Assembly (NCBI GenBank): GCA_036362985.1
Contig: JAYGXS010000005.1
Location: 32,697,498 to 32,761,497 of the forward strand
Direction: 5' to 3'
DNA: 64,000 nt
DNA from: Ligula intestinalis
Taxonomy: Eukaryota > Platyhelminthes > Cestoda > Diphyllobothriidea > Diphyllobothriidae
This document shows positions 1-10,208 of this stretch, piece by piece. The notes under the pieces were generated by a model. The model saw nothing but the letters and a program-made list of their open reading frames with translations. It searched no databases and was not told the DNA's origin. The position numbers and the translations under genes are program-made. How positions within the stretch are numbered: the first letter of the stretch is position 1; each line of letters opens with the position of its first letter.

Positions 1-71
1 GGCCAAGATGTCTACTACGTTTACCGAAGTTAGACTGTGAGGACTTCATCCTCCACCAGGAAATTTCGGAG

Positions 72-1140
72 ATGAAACAGGAACTTTACCACGAGGTAAA
101 TAAACTGAAACAAGAGATAGCCCATCTAAAAACGCATATTTCTTATACAGCGGTTAAAACAGCCCTTGTCGGCCAAAAACCGGGGATAAATAAAAAGACA
201 TATGCTCAGATAGCCTCGGCCGGTAAACCTGAAACTCGCATATCATCTGCCGAACCAAGTAAACCAGCGAGCATCTCACTCGATCGCAAAGAATCTACAA
301 TAAATCTGCAGTTTACGCCATTGTTACTCTGCTCAGGCAGCACTAACAATGATCTGCATTTGCGTCCTAGCGTCACATCGTTACTTGATGCTGCACTAGA
401 AAGCGACGATACAGAGGTCGATAAGATCATGAAGCCAAAAAATCATAGGGCTAGAAAGGGCCAAAAGTCTAAATGGGCCAGTCAGCTAACCCAAAATCCG
501 GCAAATCAGGACCCATCAAACCTTTAGTACCGGATACAGATGGCCGCTTGGTCGGAACTCGTGAGCTCGCAACAGATGCACCAGTGAGTCACAAGCAGAA
601 TATAGTTGTAAAAGGGGCTCCAGAGATAGCGTCAACAATTGCACAAGAACGAGTTGACGCTGATATTGACTTGGATTTGGACATGTCTGTCGACACGCCT
701 GAAACCTGCATATCGGATCATGTGTCAAGCCCACGGGCTACACCATCGTCACTCGGCTTAAGCGACAGTAGCAATTATCGGGATTTGCATCCTAGCACCA
801 CATCGTTGCTCGACTCTGCACAAGAAAGTGATGACCAAGAGTTTGACAAGATCATAACTCAAAAGAGGCATAAGCCTAAGAAAGCCAAATGGTTCACGGG
901 TTTGCATTCAGCTTACCCAATAGCCAGTACATCAGAACCGCGTGTACCGGATAACATTGCTCCCTCGGCTGAAACACGTGAGCTTGCAACATATGCCCCA
1001 TTGAGTCGCAAGCAGAAAATAGTCGTAAAGGGGGCCCCAGAGTCTTAGTCGTCAATTGCACAAGAACGAATTGACCATGACGTGGGTCTTATGCGGGTGT
1101 ACGCCAAACCGTTGCTAAAAACAGGTGAGTCTTTCCACAT
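72..1140 (+). pseudogene. LINE ORF1-like protein, frameshifted, with internal duplication
   Basis: Two overlapping open stretches (72-527 and 473-1048) in different frames appear to be one former ORF1. The first begins MKQELYHEVNKLKQEIAHLK, a short heptad-like segment that could form a coiled coil, as ORF1 proteins often do. The rest is low in hydrophobic residues and rich in S, T, K and D. The block TSLLDAALESDD (about 375-410) recurs as TSLLDSAQESDD (about 800-836), and GTRELATDAPVSHKQ (about 553-597) recurs as ETRELATYAPLSRKQ (about 971-1015). The ORF1 therefore holds two diverged copies of a unit about 415-427 bp long. The second copy ends at a stop (1046-1048) and continues weakly beyond it. 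No zinc knuckle or RRM is visible. Confidence 0.6.
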
Positions 1141-1254
1141 TCTTAAGGCATTTCGAATAGGGAATGCGAACCACTTTCAGTGTCATCCTGAGACGCACTT
1201 GGGAGTTCAGACCATCTTACACTTGTTAGTGAACTAGAACTGGAGGTAGATGAA

Positions 1255-3365
1255 ACATTTTCCCGAAAGTATAGTTTTTATCATGACTTCCGATCAGCAA
1301 ACACGGCTGACCTACTGGCACATCTAAACGCTCTCGACTGGTCTGAATTTTTCCAATTTTTGGATGTAAATGTTTGTACCGATGCACTGTACAAAGTGCT
1401 GGATCCACTCATCCTCCACTTTGTCCCCCGTAAGAAAGTAATACATGTCAAGGATGAAGTGTCCCTTCCTCTGTCTTTCCGTCGTAGGCTGCGTAAAATC
1501 TCTCGTCGTTTGCATCGGCAGAACGACACTTCCGTTCTGCCCTTGATCACACTGATCTTTGAGCAGGCCAAGAAGCTCTCCGAAGATAAGCAGATAGCCG
1601 ATGAGGCTCACTTCGCTGAAAATCCTTCCCTTAATGTTGCGAAACGCTTTTCGCGTACAATAAAAGCGCAGAGGAAAACGCAACACCCCATACTTCAAGA
1701 TACTTTAGGAAACCCCATAGCTGACGCTAAGTTGACCGCCGATAGCTTCAATGCGTTCCTATCCAAAACGTTTAGTGAAAGCTCGTTCGCTGCACCTCCG
1801 GTTATCCAGGCTCTGACGGGTTCCATACTCGAAACCATAAGTTTTACCGTCTGGGATGTGACTGTAGCCATTCATCGTTATCGTCAATCCTATAGTCCAG
1901 GACCAGATGGCGTCCCAGTTAGCCTTCTTAAAGCTATAGCGAATGATATCTTTCCATCTATTCTTTGTAAGGTATTTAATCTTGCTCTTGAGAGCGAAAC
2001 CTTTCCTTCGTTGTGGAAGGAATCGCACATAATGCCTATTCGCAAGCATGGCCGATCGACCTCATTCGACAACTTTAGGCCAATAAATACACTTCCCGCA
2101 GCCTCGAAGATCTTGGATACCTTAATCAAAGAAAAGATGATGCGTCACTTGACAGAAAACAACCTGCTCAATACAGCTCAACATGGCTTTCTCGAGAAAC
2201 GATCTTGTGACACCTGTCAGCTCTCTTTCTTTGATTATGTGCTGCAATCTAGAGACAGCGGTTTTGCCACTTATAGCGTCTATTTTGATTTTACTAAGGC
2301 CTTTGATCGGGTCGATCATAACCTCCTCCTTCTGAAACTGGCCTCCTTCGGCATAGGTAGCAAGCCACTGAACTTCATATCTTCCTATTTGGGTGCTCGC
2401 ACACAACAAGTAAAAATTTCCAATGTTATCTCCAACCCCACGCATGTGAGGAGTGAAGTTATACAGGGTAGTGTACTGGGTCCGCTCCTATTTTGCCTGT
2501 TTGTCAACGACGTTTCAGATTGTTTTCAGAATGGCAGACCCTTCATGTACGCTGATGATTTAAAAGTCACTTATCGAAATAAACCGGCAGATCGCAACAT
2601 CGTGCTCGAGCTGATAAAAAAGGATCTTCAGGCCTTCGCCCAGTGGTGTTGCACATGGCGCCTCACCCTTTCATGGCACAAATGTTCCGTTATGGTTGTT
2701 GGCGACGATCATTAACCGGAATTAAGCATTGACGGCCACGAATTAAATGTCCCAGGAGTTATCAAGGATTTGAACATATCCTACTCAAATAGTCTCAATT
2801 TGTCAAAGCACTGTGCCCTGATAGTCTCGAAAGCACGCCGAACCACCGGATTTTTTCCTTAGAAATTTTAAGACTATCAAGGTTAGAACTAGCCTTTATA
2901 ATATGTACGTGAGACTTAGTCTTGAATACTGCTCGCCTCTATTCAGTCTTCTGCGCACTAGTGAACGGAAGAAAATAGAATCGGTGCAGCACTTCTTAAC
3001 TAGAAGAGTTTTCACTACAGAACACCGTAACTTAACCTACCAACAAAGGTGCGAACTTATAAAGCTGGATCACCTATGGCTTTGTCGTTTGCAGAAGGGT
3101 CGTTTTTTACTGTTTAAACTTTTGAATGTTCAAACCTTTAATCCCCTTAGTACATTAAGGCAGCTTGATCACTCTCGACGCGCCAGTCATCGAGACGTAT
3201 TTTTATTTCTTCCTTTGGCACTTACAGTTAAGTACCGGCAATTCTTTTCAGTAACTGCCATATCAATCTGAAATAAGCTGCCCAAAAGTAATAAAACCCA
3301 GCAAAACTACCCTATGCTTAAGAGAGCTATAACTAGTTTTCTACATTCAGGGCAACTTTTACGAA
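1255..3365 (+). pseudogene. LINE reverse transcriptase, broken
   Basis: The frame opens upstream of 1360, because the reading FRSANTADLLAHL...DWSEFF from about 1255 joins it directly; no start codon is needed here. The linker before the RT ends in HFVPRKK. The RT core follows with SYSPGPDGVP (about 1890-1920), FRPINTLPAASKILD, QHGFLEKRSC, the metal-site motif FDFTKAFDRVDH (about 2284-2319), QGSVLGPLLF (about 2464-2493) and the catalytic YADD at 2548-2559. A stop at 2713-2715 interrupts it. The tail typical of CR1/Jockey proteins (RLSLEYCSPLFS, then the conserved end FFSVTAISI, stop, NKLPK) runs from 2903 to about 3365. Catalytic aspartates are intact, but stops and a frameshift make this copy non-coding. 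Confidence 0.85.
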
Positions 3366-3370
3366 TTTTG

Positions 3371-3985
3371 GTGCTGACTCGGTGGAATCTCTCTTTCACT
3401 CTGATGGCGTTCGTGGACTTTGAACCCCGCCAGGCTTCATGCTGAAGATAATGCTGCTGAAGCAGCAGCCCGCAGTCTGCTAACCCTTCAGCCGATAGCG
3501 CGCAGCTTTTGCCGACAACCATTGAAGGAAGACTGAGAACACTGTGTTCTTGTGCCAACCCTCTCCGTCTGGAACTAATGTTTTTAAACGATATGAAACA
3601 GTTCTCCTGCTGATGAGTCAACTCAGCTTACAACTGTACATTTATTCCGTTTGTATCATACCTTTGAAGGCAGGTTTTTTTCACTTGAAACAAACTCCCT
3701 ATCTCGCCCAGTATTGACAAAACAAAAAACCTGAAACAAAAGCAATACTGGCCGCAACATAGGGAGTTTTTTTAAGGTTTTTTCCGGTCTTCGAGGTGTT
3801 GGAAGGCGCCCAAGAGGTGCATTACCAACTCTTTGTAATTGCCTGTAAACTGGCATAATAAACATATTATTATTGGATAACAAAGAAAAACTGCATTTGG
3901 TCCTACCTCAAGAAACAACCCTCCGCCACTTATATAAGATGGTGTTTTTTCAGCCGGACTATTTTCCAGCGGGGTGTGTGAAACG
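3371..3985. other. Stretch without a recognisable gene; contains a foldback hairpin
   Basis: This is probably the 3' flank or untranslated end of the first LINE, followed by unique DNA. No frame resembles a known protein. The one structure I see is an imperfect hairpin at 3692-3769. Its outer arms are AAACTCCCTAT and ATAGGGAGTTT, its inner arms CCAGTATTG and CAATACTGG, around an A-rich loop. Confidence 0.4.
3692..3769. repeat. Small imperfect foldback hairpin
   Basis: The outer arms (3692-3702 and 3759-3769) pair over 11 bases. The inner arms (3708-3716 and 3743-3751) pair over 9 bases. Between them lies an A-rich loop of about 26 bases. It may be a short foldback element or a structured 3' end of the preceding LINE; its role is unknown. 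Confidence 0.5.
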
Positions 3986-3989
3986 CCGA

Positions 3990-6900
3990 GAATTTGTAGT
4001 GAAACTATAAAAAGGGAAATAAGCAGCTGGGGAGAACTACCTGGCTACCTTCAGGGGACAAACAATACAGAAATTGGCAAAATCGCGCCCAAACGAACAA
4101 GACACTGGTTTGTCACTGACTTAAATGTCTGTATATCAACGCTCAGAGTCAAGTCTCAAAGTTCGACAAACTTCCAGTACAGATAGCTGATGTGTCCCTG
4201 ATGTTATAGCAATAATAGAAACATGGCTTTCACAGAGCATCAGTGATATCGAAGAAGCGCTATTCAGATGCAAAATATTTAGATGAGACTGAGCTGAACG
4301 CCAGAGTGGAGGAGTTTCTTTATATGCTGAAAGCAAGTTAAGTGTGTGCGAGAGGACTGAAAGGCTAATAGAAGGTATTGAAGTTCTTTGGCTGTCAATT
4401 AAGGCACGGGGGTCAGAGCCTCTGGAAGCCGTAGCCGTCTACCGACATTGATGCAAATGCGTGTTTACTGGAGTGCATAAAAGAGATGGGCAGTCGACCC
4501 GATGTTCTACTTATGGGTGACTTCAATGCACCTAGCATCAGTTGGAATGATTTGCGGGTGAATCGCTGTAGAAACGCCTTTGATCACCATCTTGTATAAA
4601 GATACTTGAGGTTTTTTCACACAACGCGTCGCCGTTTCAACTAGAACATGTGCAGGGCAACAGGATAGTTGTTTAGACCTAGTTTTCACCAAGCATCCTG
4701 AAAGTATAGAAGCGGTATGCTGCCTACCCTCACATGGTCGAAAAAAATCACGCCGTACTTTCGTGGGATTATAGTCTATATTCAGTACCTTCTACAAAAG
4801 ACGAACCAAAGCGAGGCAGCTTCTCTCAAATGAGAGCAGTGTCGTCGCAAAAAGACTGGAGTCTTCTCTTCTCCGGGAATGTCACTGAGGACTGCAATAA
4901 ATTTAAGGAGCGGTTGTTGCATCTAATGCAAAGTCATTGTCCACTTTCAATGCCCAAGATATCTTACCAACCTCAGTGACTGACAAGAGATCTAAAAAGA
5001 GAGATAAATAAAAAAAGAATGCTTTGAAAGACTTTTTTCATAACAAGGTATCATTAAGTCTTTGAAGAATACCAAATCCAGCGCAGCATAGTAAAAAGTT
5101 GGTTTTCAAAAGACGACGGGACTTTGAGAGTGATTTACTTCATCCAACAGTCAAAACTTACATGTTGCTATACAGCTACTTATGGAAAAGCACACGTACC
5201 TGGAACCCGATTTCTGTTGTGAAAAATAATTAAGATCTTGAAACCTCCGACTCTAAAAATAAAGTGAACACTTTTCTGAATTCTTTCGGTCGTTTTTCAC
5301 CACAGAAATTACCTTCGTCGCAACTAGTGGTGGAATCGCGGGAACGCAAAATATTGAAAACATTTGGTTTGGAGAAAAGACGATTGTTCCAGAACTAAAA
5401 AGTTTGAAGTAATATGAATCTCGTGGTCAGGATGAGATTCTTGCAATGTTGCTCTATTAACTTGCTAGGGAGCTGGCTAATCCGATTTTCGTTCTGTGCC
5501 AGAAAACGCTTGATAACGAAATACTTCCTCCATATTGGAAAACGGCGCACATTACACTGCTTCACATAAGTGGTAGTCGTGCAGCTGCAAACAACTACAA
5601 GCAGGTGAGTCTGACCTCCATATGATGCAAAGAACTGGAGAAAATCATCTAGAAGGAATCGATGGTATATTATGAAACTCAAAATCTCTTGCCCAATGCG
5701 CAATAGGGCTTTCGTAGGGGTAGGTCATGTGTTACGAACTTGTTTTATACGATGCAAAACTGGGCAAGGGCAATTTATGCAAAAGAAACCATACACGCAG
5801 CCAACATTGATTTACGGAAGGCCTTTGACAGTGTTTTACACTAACGTCTCCTGCAAAAGTTGAGACTGATGGGTATCGCAGGAAGACTTCTTACATGGAT
5901 TGAGAATTTCCTCTCGGGTCATCCCCATACTGTGTGTGTAGGACAACAACAATCAAGGCAGACAGTCATCATGAGCAGAGTTCCACAAGGTTCAGTACTC
6001 GGACCGACCCCCTTTCTCTTGTTCGTTAATGATTGTATGCAATAATTGGACTGCGAGTGTGCCATTTTTGCAAATGATGTAAAACTATGCTAGTTCATCA
6101 AGAGTGCTGCCTATGAAGATACCTTCCAGGAAAATCCTTGTTGATTCAACAATTGGTCACGCAGACGGCTCCTGTTCTTCAATTCAAACAAATGCGCTCT
6201 GATTTGTCTGGAAAATCGAAATCCGGTCCCTGACCCGTGATCTTACTATCTGAACGAAATTCCACTTAAAGAGGCAGAAATACAGATGACCTTAAACCTT
6301 CTACGCAATGTTGTAAGGTGGCGAAAACTGCAACTTCAATGTTGTACGGCATCAAGTGGACATTCGCAGTTTATGATGAAGACTGTTTCTCAAAAACCTT
6401 CGGTACCTTTATGAGGCCACATATTGAGTACGCGATTTCAGCCTGGAGACCGTGGATGCGGCAGGATTATAACGTACCTGAAAGGGTGCAGCGGCAAGCC
6501 ACAAAATTACTAAGAGGCCGAGGTGCACTTCCATATGAGTTCCACCTAAATAACCTTAATCTCTATCCTCTGAGTTATATGCAGTTACGAGGAGATTTGA
6601 TTTAAACCTTCCGTACCCTGCGGGGCTTGAAATACGCTCTCACGTGTGGCGACGTTTCTTAATTCGCTAATACAGCTAATCCCTTAAAACTGTATGTGCC
6701 CCAAGGACGATGGGATGTGAGAAAGTATTTTTTCTCTAGTCAGGACGGGGAGCCGTAGAATAACCTACTTGAGACGATCTTTATGTCCCAATCTGTGGAA
6801 CAATTCAAACACCGACTTGATATACATATGTTACAGGACAACGTGAACTATGTGACAAATTAACCTTAAAACTCAATTGCACCATGGGACCGTCTGCATT

Positions 6901-7205
6901 TTCCTGACTGTAAACTTGTCAGTATAGTTTCTACTTTTTGAGATCTTGATGTGAGAAATAGGGAGTTCAAAGGCACAAGATTATTTTTTCTCAAATACCC
7001 TGACTGACTGACTGACAAAATAAGACAGAGAAATAGACAGAAAAGCCTTAAAAAAGTCCCATGTGAATGGAGAGCATATAAAGATGGCAGCTTAAATTCA
7101 AAAGCTCACATACTCTGTAAATAGAGCTATCATAGGCCTTTTCTATCTCCTCATACACATAGCTAATTATGCCGAATATGTGTGTTATAAGGATTGTAAG
7201 TAAGT
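3990..7205 (+). mobile_element. Second CR1-type LINE, 5'-truncated and strongly decayed
   Basis: Domains appear in the expected order but in shifting frames. The endonuclease starts at about 4128 (CLYINAQSQVSKFDKL), continues with ETWLSQSISDIEE near 4220-4258, and reaches the conserved LLMGDFNAPSISW at 4507-4545. The linker follows. The RT spans about 5460-6200, with YWKTAHITLLH, DLRKAFDSVLH near 5813-5845, VPQGSVLGP near 5980-6006, and an altered catalytic motif FAND at 6067-6078 where FADD or YADD is expected. The C-terminal tail includes RPHIEYAISAW and SVEQFKHRLDIH (about 6415-6835). ORF1 is absent. The 3' end finishes in short TAAG repeats (about 7195-7207), preceded by a (GACT)n patch near 7000. 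Many stops make it clearly inactive. Confidence 0.85.
4128..6870 (+). pseudogene. LINE endonuclease-reverse transcriptase polyprotein, degenerate
   Basis: This is the coding remnant of the element at 3990-7205. The apurinic-type endonuclease nicks target DNA and the RT copies the RNA into the nick. The active-site block MGDFNAPSISW is intact, whereas the RT catalytic pair is mutated (Asp to Asn in FAND at 6067-6078), so the enzyme would be dead even if the frame were open. The longest open pieces are 5860-6045 (a TWIENFLSGHPHTVCVG segment up to FVND) and 6318-6605 (the C-terminal part with ERVQRQATKLLRG). It differs clearly from the LINE at 1-3370, so the two are separate families or subfamilies. 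Confidence 0.8.
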
Positions 7206-7262
7206 AAAGTATTTTTGGGAACAAAATAACAGACCGGTTTCTGCTACTGCTTTTTGACTGTG

Positions 7263-7345
7263 GCTCTGATCACGAATCCGCGACGGATCTCGAAATTTCA
7301 GCTGAATGAAAGTATTGTCTCAGCGATCGAGTCGTCTCCTTCTCT
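7263..7345 (+). mobile_element. Penelope-like element 3' tail fragment
   Basis: This segment matches the 3' end of the PLE copy at 36797-36880 almost base for base over its first part: CTGATCACGAATCCGCGACG against CTGATGACGAATCCGCGACG. It then continues through CGAAATTTCAG and GTCTCAGCGATCGAGTCGTC. It sits about 55 bp after the end of the second LINE. Only the terminal part was inserted or kept. The ribozyme-like core is mutated here (CTGATCA instead of CTGATGA). Confidence 0.7.
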
Positions 7346-7349
7346 AGAA

Positions 7350-8880
7350 TACCGTTTATTCAAGAGTGCCCTCCCCAAGCTCGTCGCCAGCCAGATGATC
7401 TATGCACAAAAACAATGACCAAGGTTTGTGCCCAGTTCACATTTAGCGATGCCCCTACATTTTCCATTATAACTGCCTTTAAAAATACTCTTATTACTTT
7501 TCCTAATATTCATAGGAACCCTGCTAAGATAATACCCGGATGTGGAGAATATCCCATCGCGGACTCCCACGCCGCCCACAATCACTCATTAAGATCTTTT
7601 ACGTAAGATTATTTTGGGGTGCCTTCCACTTACATTTCGCTCACTCTTGCGCCTGTGCAGACGATAACAGCAGTGCCGCGCACAGACGAGCAGCACCAAA
7701 CGTCTTTGGAGGTGAGCATAAGCGCTCTCAGCTCTGAGATGTACTCCCTATTAGAATCTTTAACGTTGGTTATGCAGCAGTAGTTTACATTGGTCAGGCA
7801 ACTTGTCGAGAAGTCAAGGTAAGACCGCTCATTATGGTTCATTACATTTTCCTTAGAAAAGAAAACACTGACTTTAGACAAGTGTATCAACATGACACAG
7901 ATTGGAATCGGTAAGATTGGTCTTCTGCACATTTTAAACTTTCACTTAGTAAACAAGAAGAGAACAAAGCAGTGGATTGCAGCGTGATACTAATAAAATT
8001 AGGCTAAATTGAGGCCGCTACTTCTAACACTCGCCGCACATTGGTTAGCGGTGAAGCAGCCATGGGGTCTGGTCTGCCACTATGCACAGACGAGGCCCTC
8101 TGGTTATTTCTCAAACGCTTTGAAAAGGAAAAACAATTTTGCAGGATAGCGTATGATTACGGTCGAATTAATTTAAAACGTTTGACATGATGGTTAAATT
8201 CCTCCTCTCGGTTGGCGGCCGCAGCCCCAAAGAGATTATACGGCACATCTTAGCCCAACTACTCGAACGGGACTCTGCACCACTTATACGTGACAAGGGT
8301 CAACGCAGAAGGATAAGAAGTCATTCATAGGCAGTACACTCTAAATAATTTTTACGGGTAGGCTGCAATCATCTTTATAATCTTCAGAGACCACACCTGA
8401 AACCCCGGGGCTACATAACGTCAAACAGGACGTCATAAAGAATACCACTATTGAGTGGTTCCATGGTTCACGGGATCGGTATGGAGGCATCCGAGAAAAG
8501 CGGACAGAGATCACTGCGGGCAATTTGATGACCTCATGTATTCAGTCAGAGGACACTGTTAGTGCCATTGCATACAATGGCCTTATTGGTTACCTTTTGC
8601 TGATAATGTACTCTTAGTTACAATTAATAACTTTATTCTTGTTAACATGTAAACAACATTATAATTCCCATTTTTTCTATTATAGTAGCCAGCTATGCTG
8701 CCGTCAACAAGTTATGACTCCCCCGAACATTGACAAACATTTATACATTGAAATTGACAAACTTTTGTACAAATTTTCTAATATCTTCTTTATCTACTAA
8801 TATAACGCAATTTCTATTTCATTAGAGCTTGCCCTTTACCCAAAAGCGTCAATGAGCAGCTTTGGGGGACCTAAGGGGAG
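7350..8880. other. No recognisable gene or element
   Basis: About 1.5 kb of sequence with only short frames on both strands (60-100 codons). None shows a known domain, consistent codon use or plausible splice context. I see no internal repeat of note and nothing matching other parts of the window. Confidence 0.4.
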
Positions 8881-8884
8881 TTAA

Positions 8885-9100
8885 TAGGGGCGGGGGGGGG
8901 GAAGGCGGGGCATTTTATGCAACGGGAGGTGAGCGTTTGTGAAGGGGGGGCTTAAATGAGCAAAATAACGCGTCGTGCTGCCAATTCTTTTTTCGGCAAC
9001 GGGGGAAAACGGATTGACATCCCCGCCCCAAGCCTCATCCTCGGTGGGGGTAAAGCCCCGTTCTGCCCGTTTTCCCCCGCCGCTCGACGGGGGAGAATGA
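8885..9100. repeat. G-rich patch with inverted-repeat hairpin
   Basis: Runs of G4, G10 and G4 within 8887-8910 make a possible G-quadruplex. Further on, CGGGGGAAAACGG at 9000-9012 is the exact reverse complement of CCGTTTTCCCCCG at 9067-9079, a 13-bp stem around a C-rich then G-rich loop that can pair further. A third, sense-oriented copy (ACGGGGGAGAA) follows at about 9086-9096. Base composition is very unlike the AT-rich flanks. Function is unknown. Confidence 0.6.
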
Positions 9101-9174
9101 GGATTGTGCTAGCAGGGTAGCAAAAGGCTTATTCCACAAATAATATCATTTGATTTCTTGACATTTTGAACCTG

Positions 9175-9185
9175 ATAATTCACCT
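9175..9185 (+). repeat. Target-site duplication, left copy
   Basis: ATAATTCACCT here is repeated exactly at 10198-10208, bracketing the PLE insertion. An 11-bp direct repeat at the junctions is what a staggered target cut during insertion would leave. Confidence 0.7.
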
Positions 9186-9222
9186 ATAGTAGCGAATATT
9201 CGAGTCCAAGGAAGCATTTCAC

Positions 9223-9612
9223 AAGACGAAGATGCGATCACTGGAACAAGAGTTTTATTTGCCTGACGTTTCGGATTCCGTCGGGAATCCTTAGTCATAG
9301 TTAATCGTAAACAGGTCTGAGACATGCGCAGATAAGGGGTGATACATGCACAGATTGCACGGTATTTATAGTTCACAGCGGTCGCCCGCATGCGTACTAT
9401 AATTGTCAGTTCTTGTAGTCACCGCTTGAGGTCTTAATTGGTGCGGTGATTGGTCATTAATTGCCACAGCGTTCTTGTCCACGTCGGATGCGGTTTTGGT
9501 AATTGCGCGACAATTATGCCCGCTGTCGTCGGAGTTGTTGTTGCACCCAGTCCTTCCCACGTGACTGATTCTCTTGCTCAGGAAATGTCTCAGTACACCG
9601 TAGGGGAACGCC
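9223..9612 (-). repeat. Left inverted arm of the PLE
   Basis: This is the reverse complement of 9804-10193 over its full 390 bp with about six mismatches. It carries the same tail features on the minus strand, including the AATAAA-type signal and the stem GGATTCC/GGAATCC next to GAAACGTC. Confidence 0.9.
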
Positions 9613-10050
9613 ATGGCTGAGCATGCAGCGGCGGTGAGGAAGAAAGACGCTATCTCCCAGGTTGCAGCTCACTCAACGGGACCCAACGATATTTTCAAGT
9701 TTGCCGAGGCCGAAATCCTCGCAAGAGGGGACAACCGCCTGAGCCGCGAGCTGCTCGAGTCATGGTTTTCAGGCCCCCAGTCCATCAACAAGCGCAACGA
9801 TTTGGCGTTCCCCTACGGTGTACTGAGACATTTCCTGATCAAGAGAATCAGTCACGTGGGAAGGACTGGGTGCAACAACAACTCCGACGACAGCGGGCAT
9901 AATTGTCGCGCAATTACCAAAACCGCATCCGACGTGGACAAGAACGCTGTGGCAATTAATGACCAATCACCGCACCAATTAAGACCTCAAGCGGTGACTA
10001 CAAGAACTGACAATTATAGTATGCACGCGGGTGACCACTGTGAACTATAA
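9613..10050 (+). pseudogene. PLE GIY-YIG endonuclease, C-terminal fragment
   Basis: The open frame of 145 codons starts mid-domain. The first 62 residues (AEHAAAVRKKDAISQVAAHS through ARGDNRLSRELLESWFSG to SINKRNDL) match the endonuclease end of the PLE at 35744-36703 nearly residue for residue, including LESWF and GPQSINK. The remainder reads into the element's tail. The GIY and YIG strands and the catalytic arginine region lie upstream of the truncation, so this piece cannot be an active nuclease. Confidence 0.8.
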
Positions 10051-10193
10051 ATACCGTGCAATCTGTGCATGTATCACCCCTTATCTGCGCATGTCTCAGA
10101 CCTGTTTACGATTACCTATGACTAAGGATTCCCGACGGAATCCGAAACGTCAGGCAAATAAAACTCTTGTTCCAGTGATCGCATCTTCGTCTT
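9804..10193 (+). repeat. Right arm / 3' tail of the PLE
   Basis: Terminal part of the element. It includes a perfect 7-bp stem (GGATTCC at 10126-10132, GGAATCC at 10137-10143, loop CGAC) followed by GAAAC and GTCAGG (10144-10154) and an AATAAA at about 10157-10162. The arrangement resembles the hammerhead-like motif in the 36.8-kb copy, but the CTGATGA core is degraded here. The right target duplication ATAATTCACCT begins at 10198. Confidence 0.8.
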
Positions 10194-10208
10194 CTAAATA
10201 ATTCACCT

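Larger units (their letters stand above)
1..3370 (+). mobile_element. CR1/Jockey-type non-LTR retrotransposon (LINE), inactive
   Basis: Remnant of an autonomous non-LTR retrotransposon. Such elements copy themselves by target-primed reverse transcription. In order I see an ORF1-like part (72-1140), a junction where the endonuclease domain should be, the linker before the RT, a reverse transcriptase and the usual C-terminal tail. The 5' end lies at or before base 1, because the sequence already reads as element sequence. The copy is dead: ORF1 has a frame change near 480-527, the endonuclease is missing, and the RT has an in-frame stop at 2713-2715, a frameshift near 2870 and a TGG-to-TGA stop at 3269-3271. 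The 3' end is not sharp. I recognise the clade from RT motifs only, so the exact family is open. Confidence 0.85.
9186..10197 (+). mobile_element. Young Penelope-like element with inverted 3'-end duplication
   Basis: The element has three parts: a left arm (9223-9612), a 191-bp centre (9613-9803) and a right arm (9804-10193). The arms are 390 bp each and are reverse complements differing at only about six positions, mostly CpG to TpG type. Centre plus right arm form a 5'-truncated PLE in plus orientation. It begins inside the GIY-YIG endonuclease (AEHAAAVRKKDAISQVAAH) and ends in the PLE tail. A 37-bp leader (9186-9222) precedes the left arm. ATAATTCACCT flanks both ends. Inverted terminal copies are a known feature of Penelope elements, and the near-identity of the arms indicates recent insertion. 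The pair would fold into a long hairpin. Confidence 0.85.
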
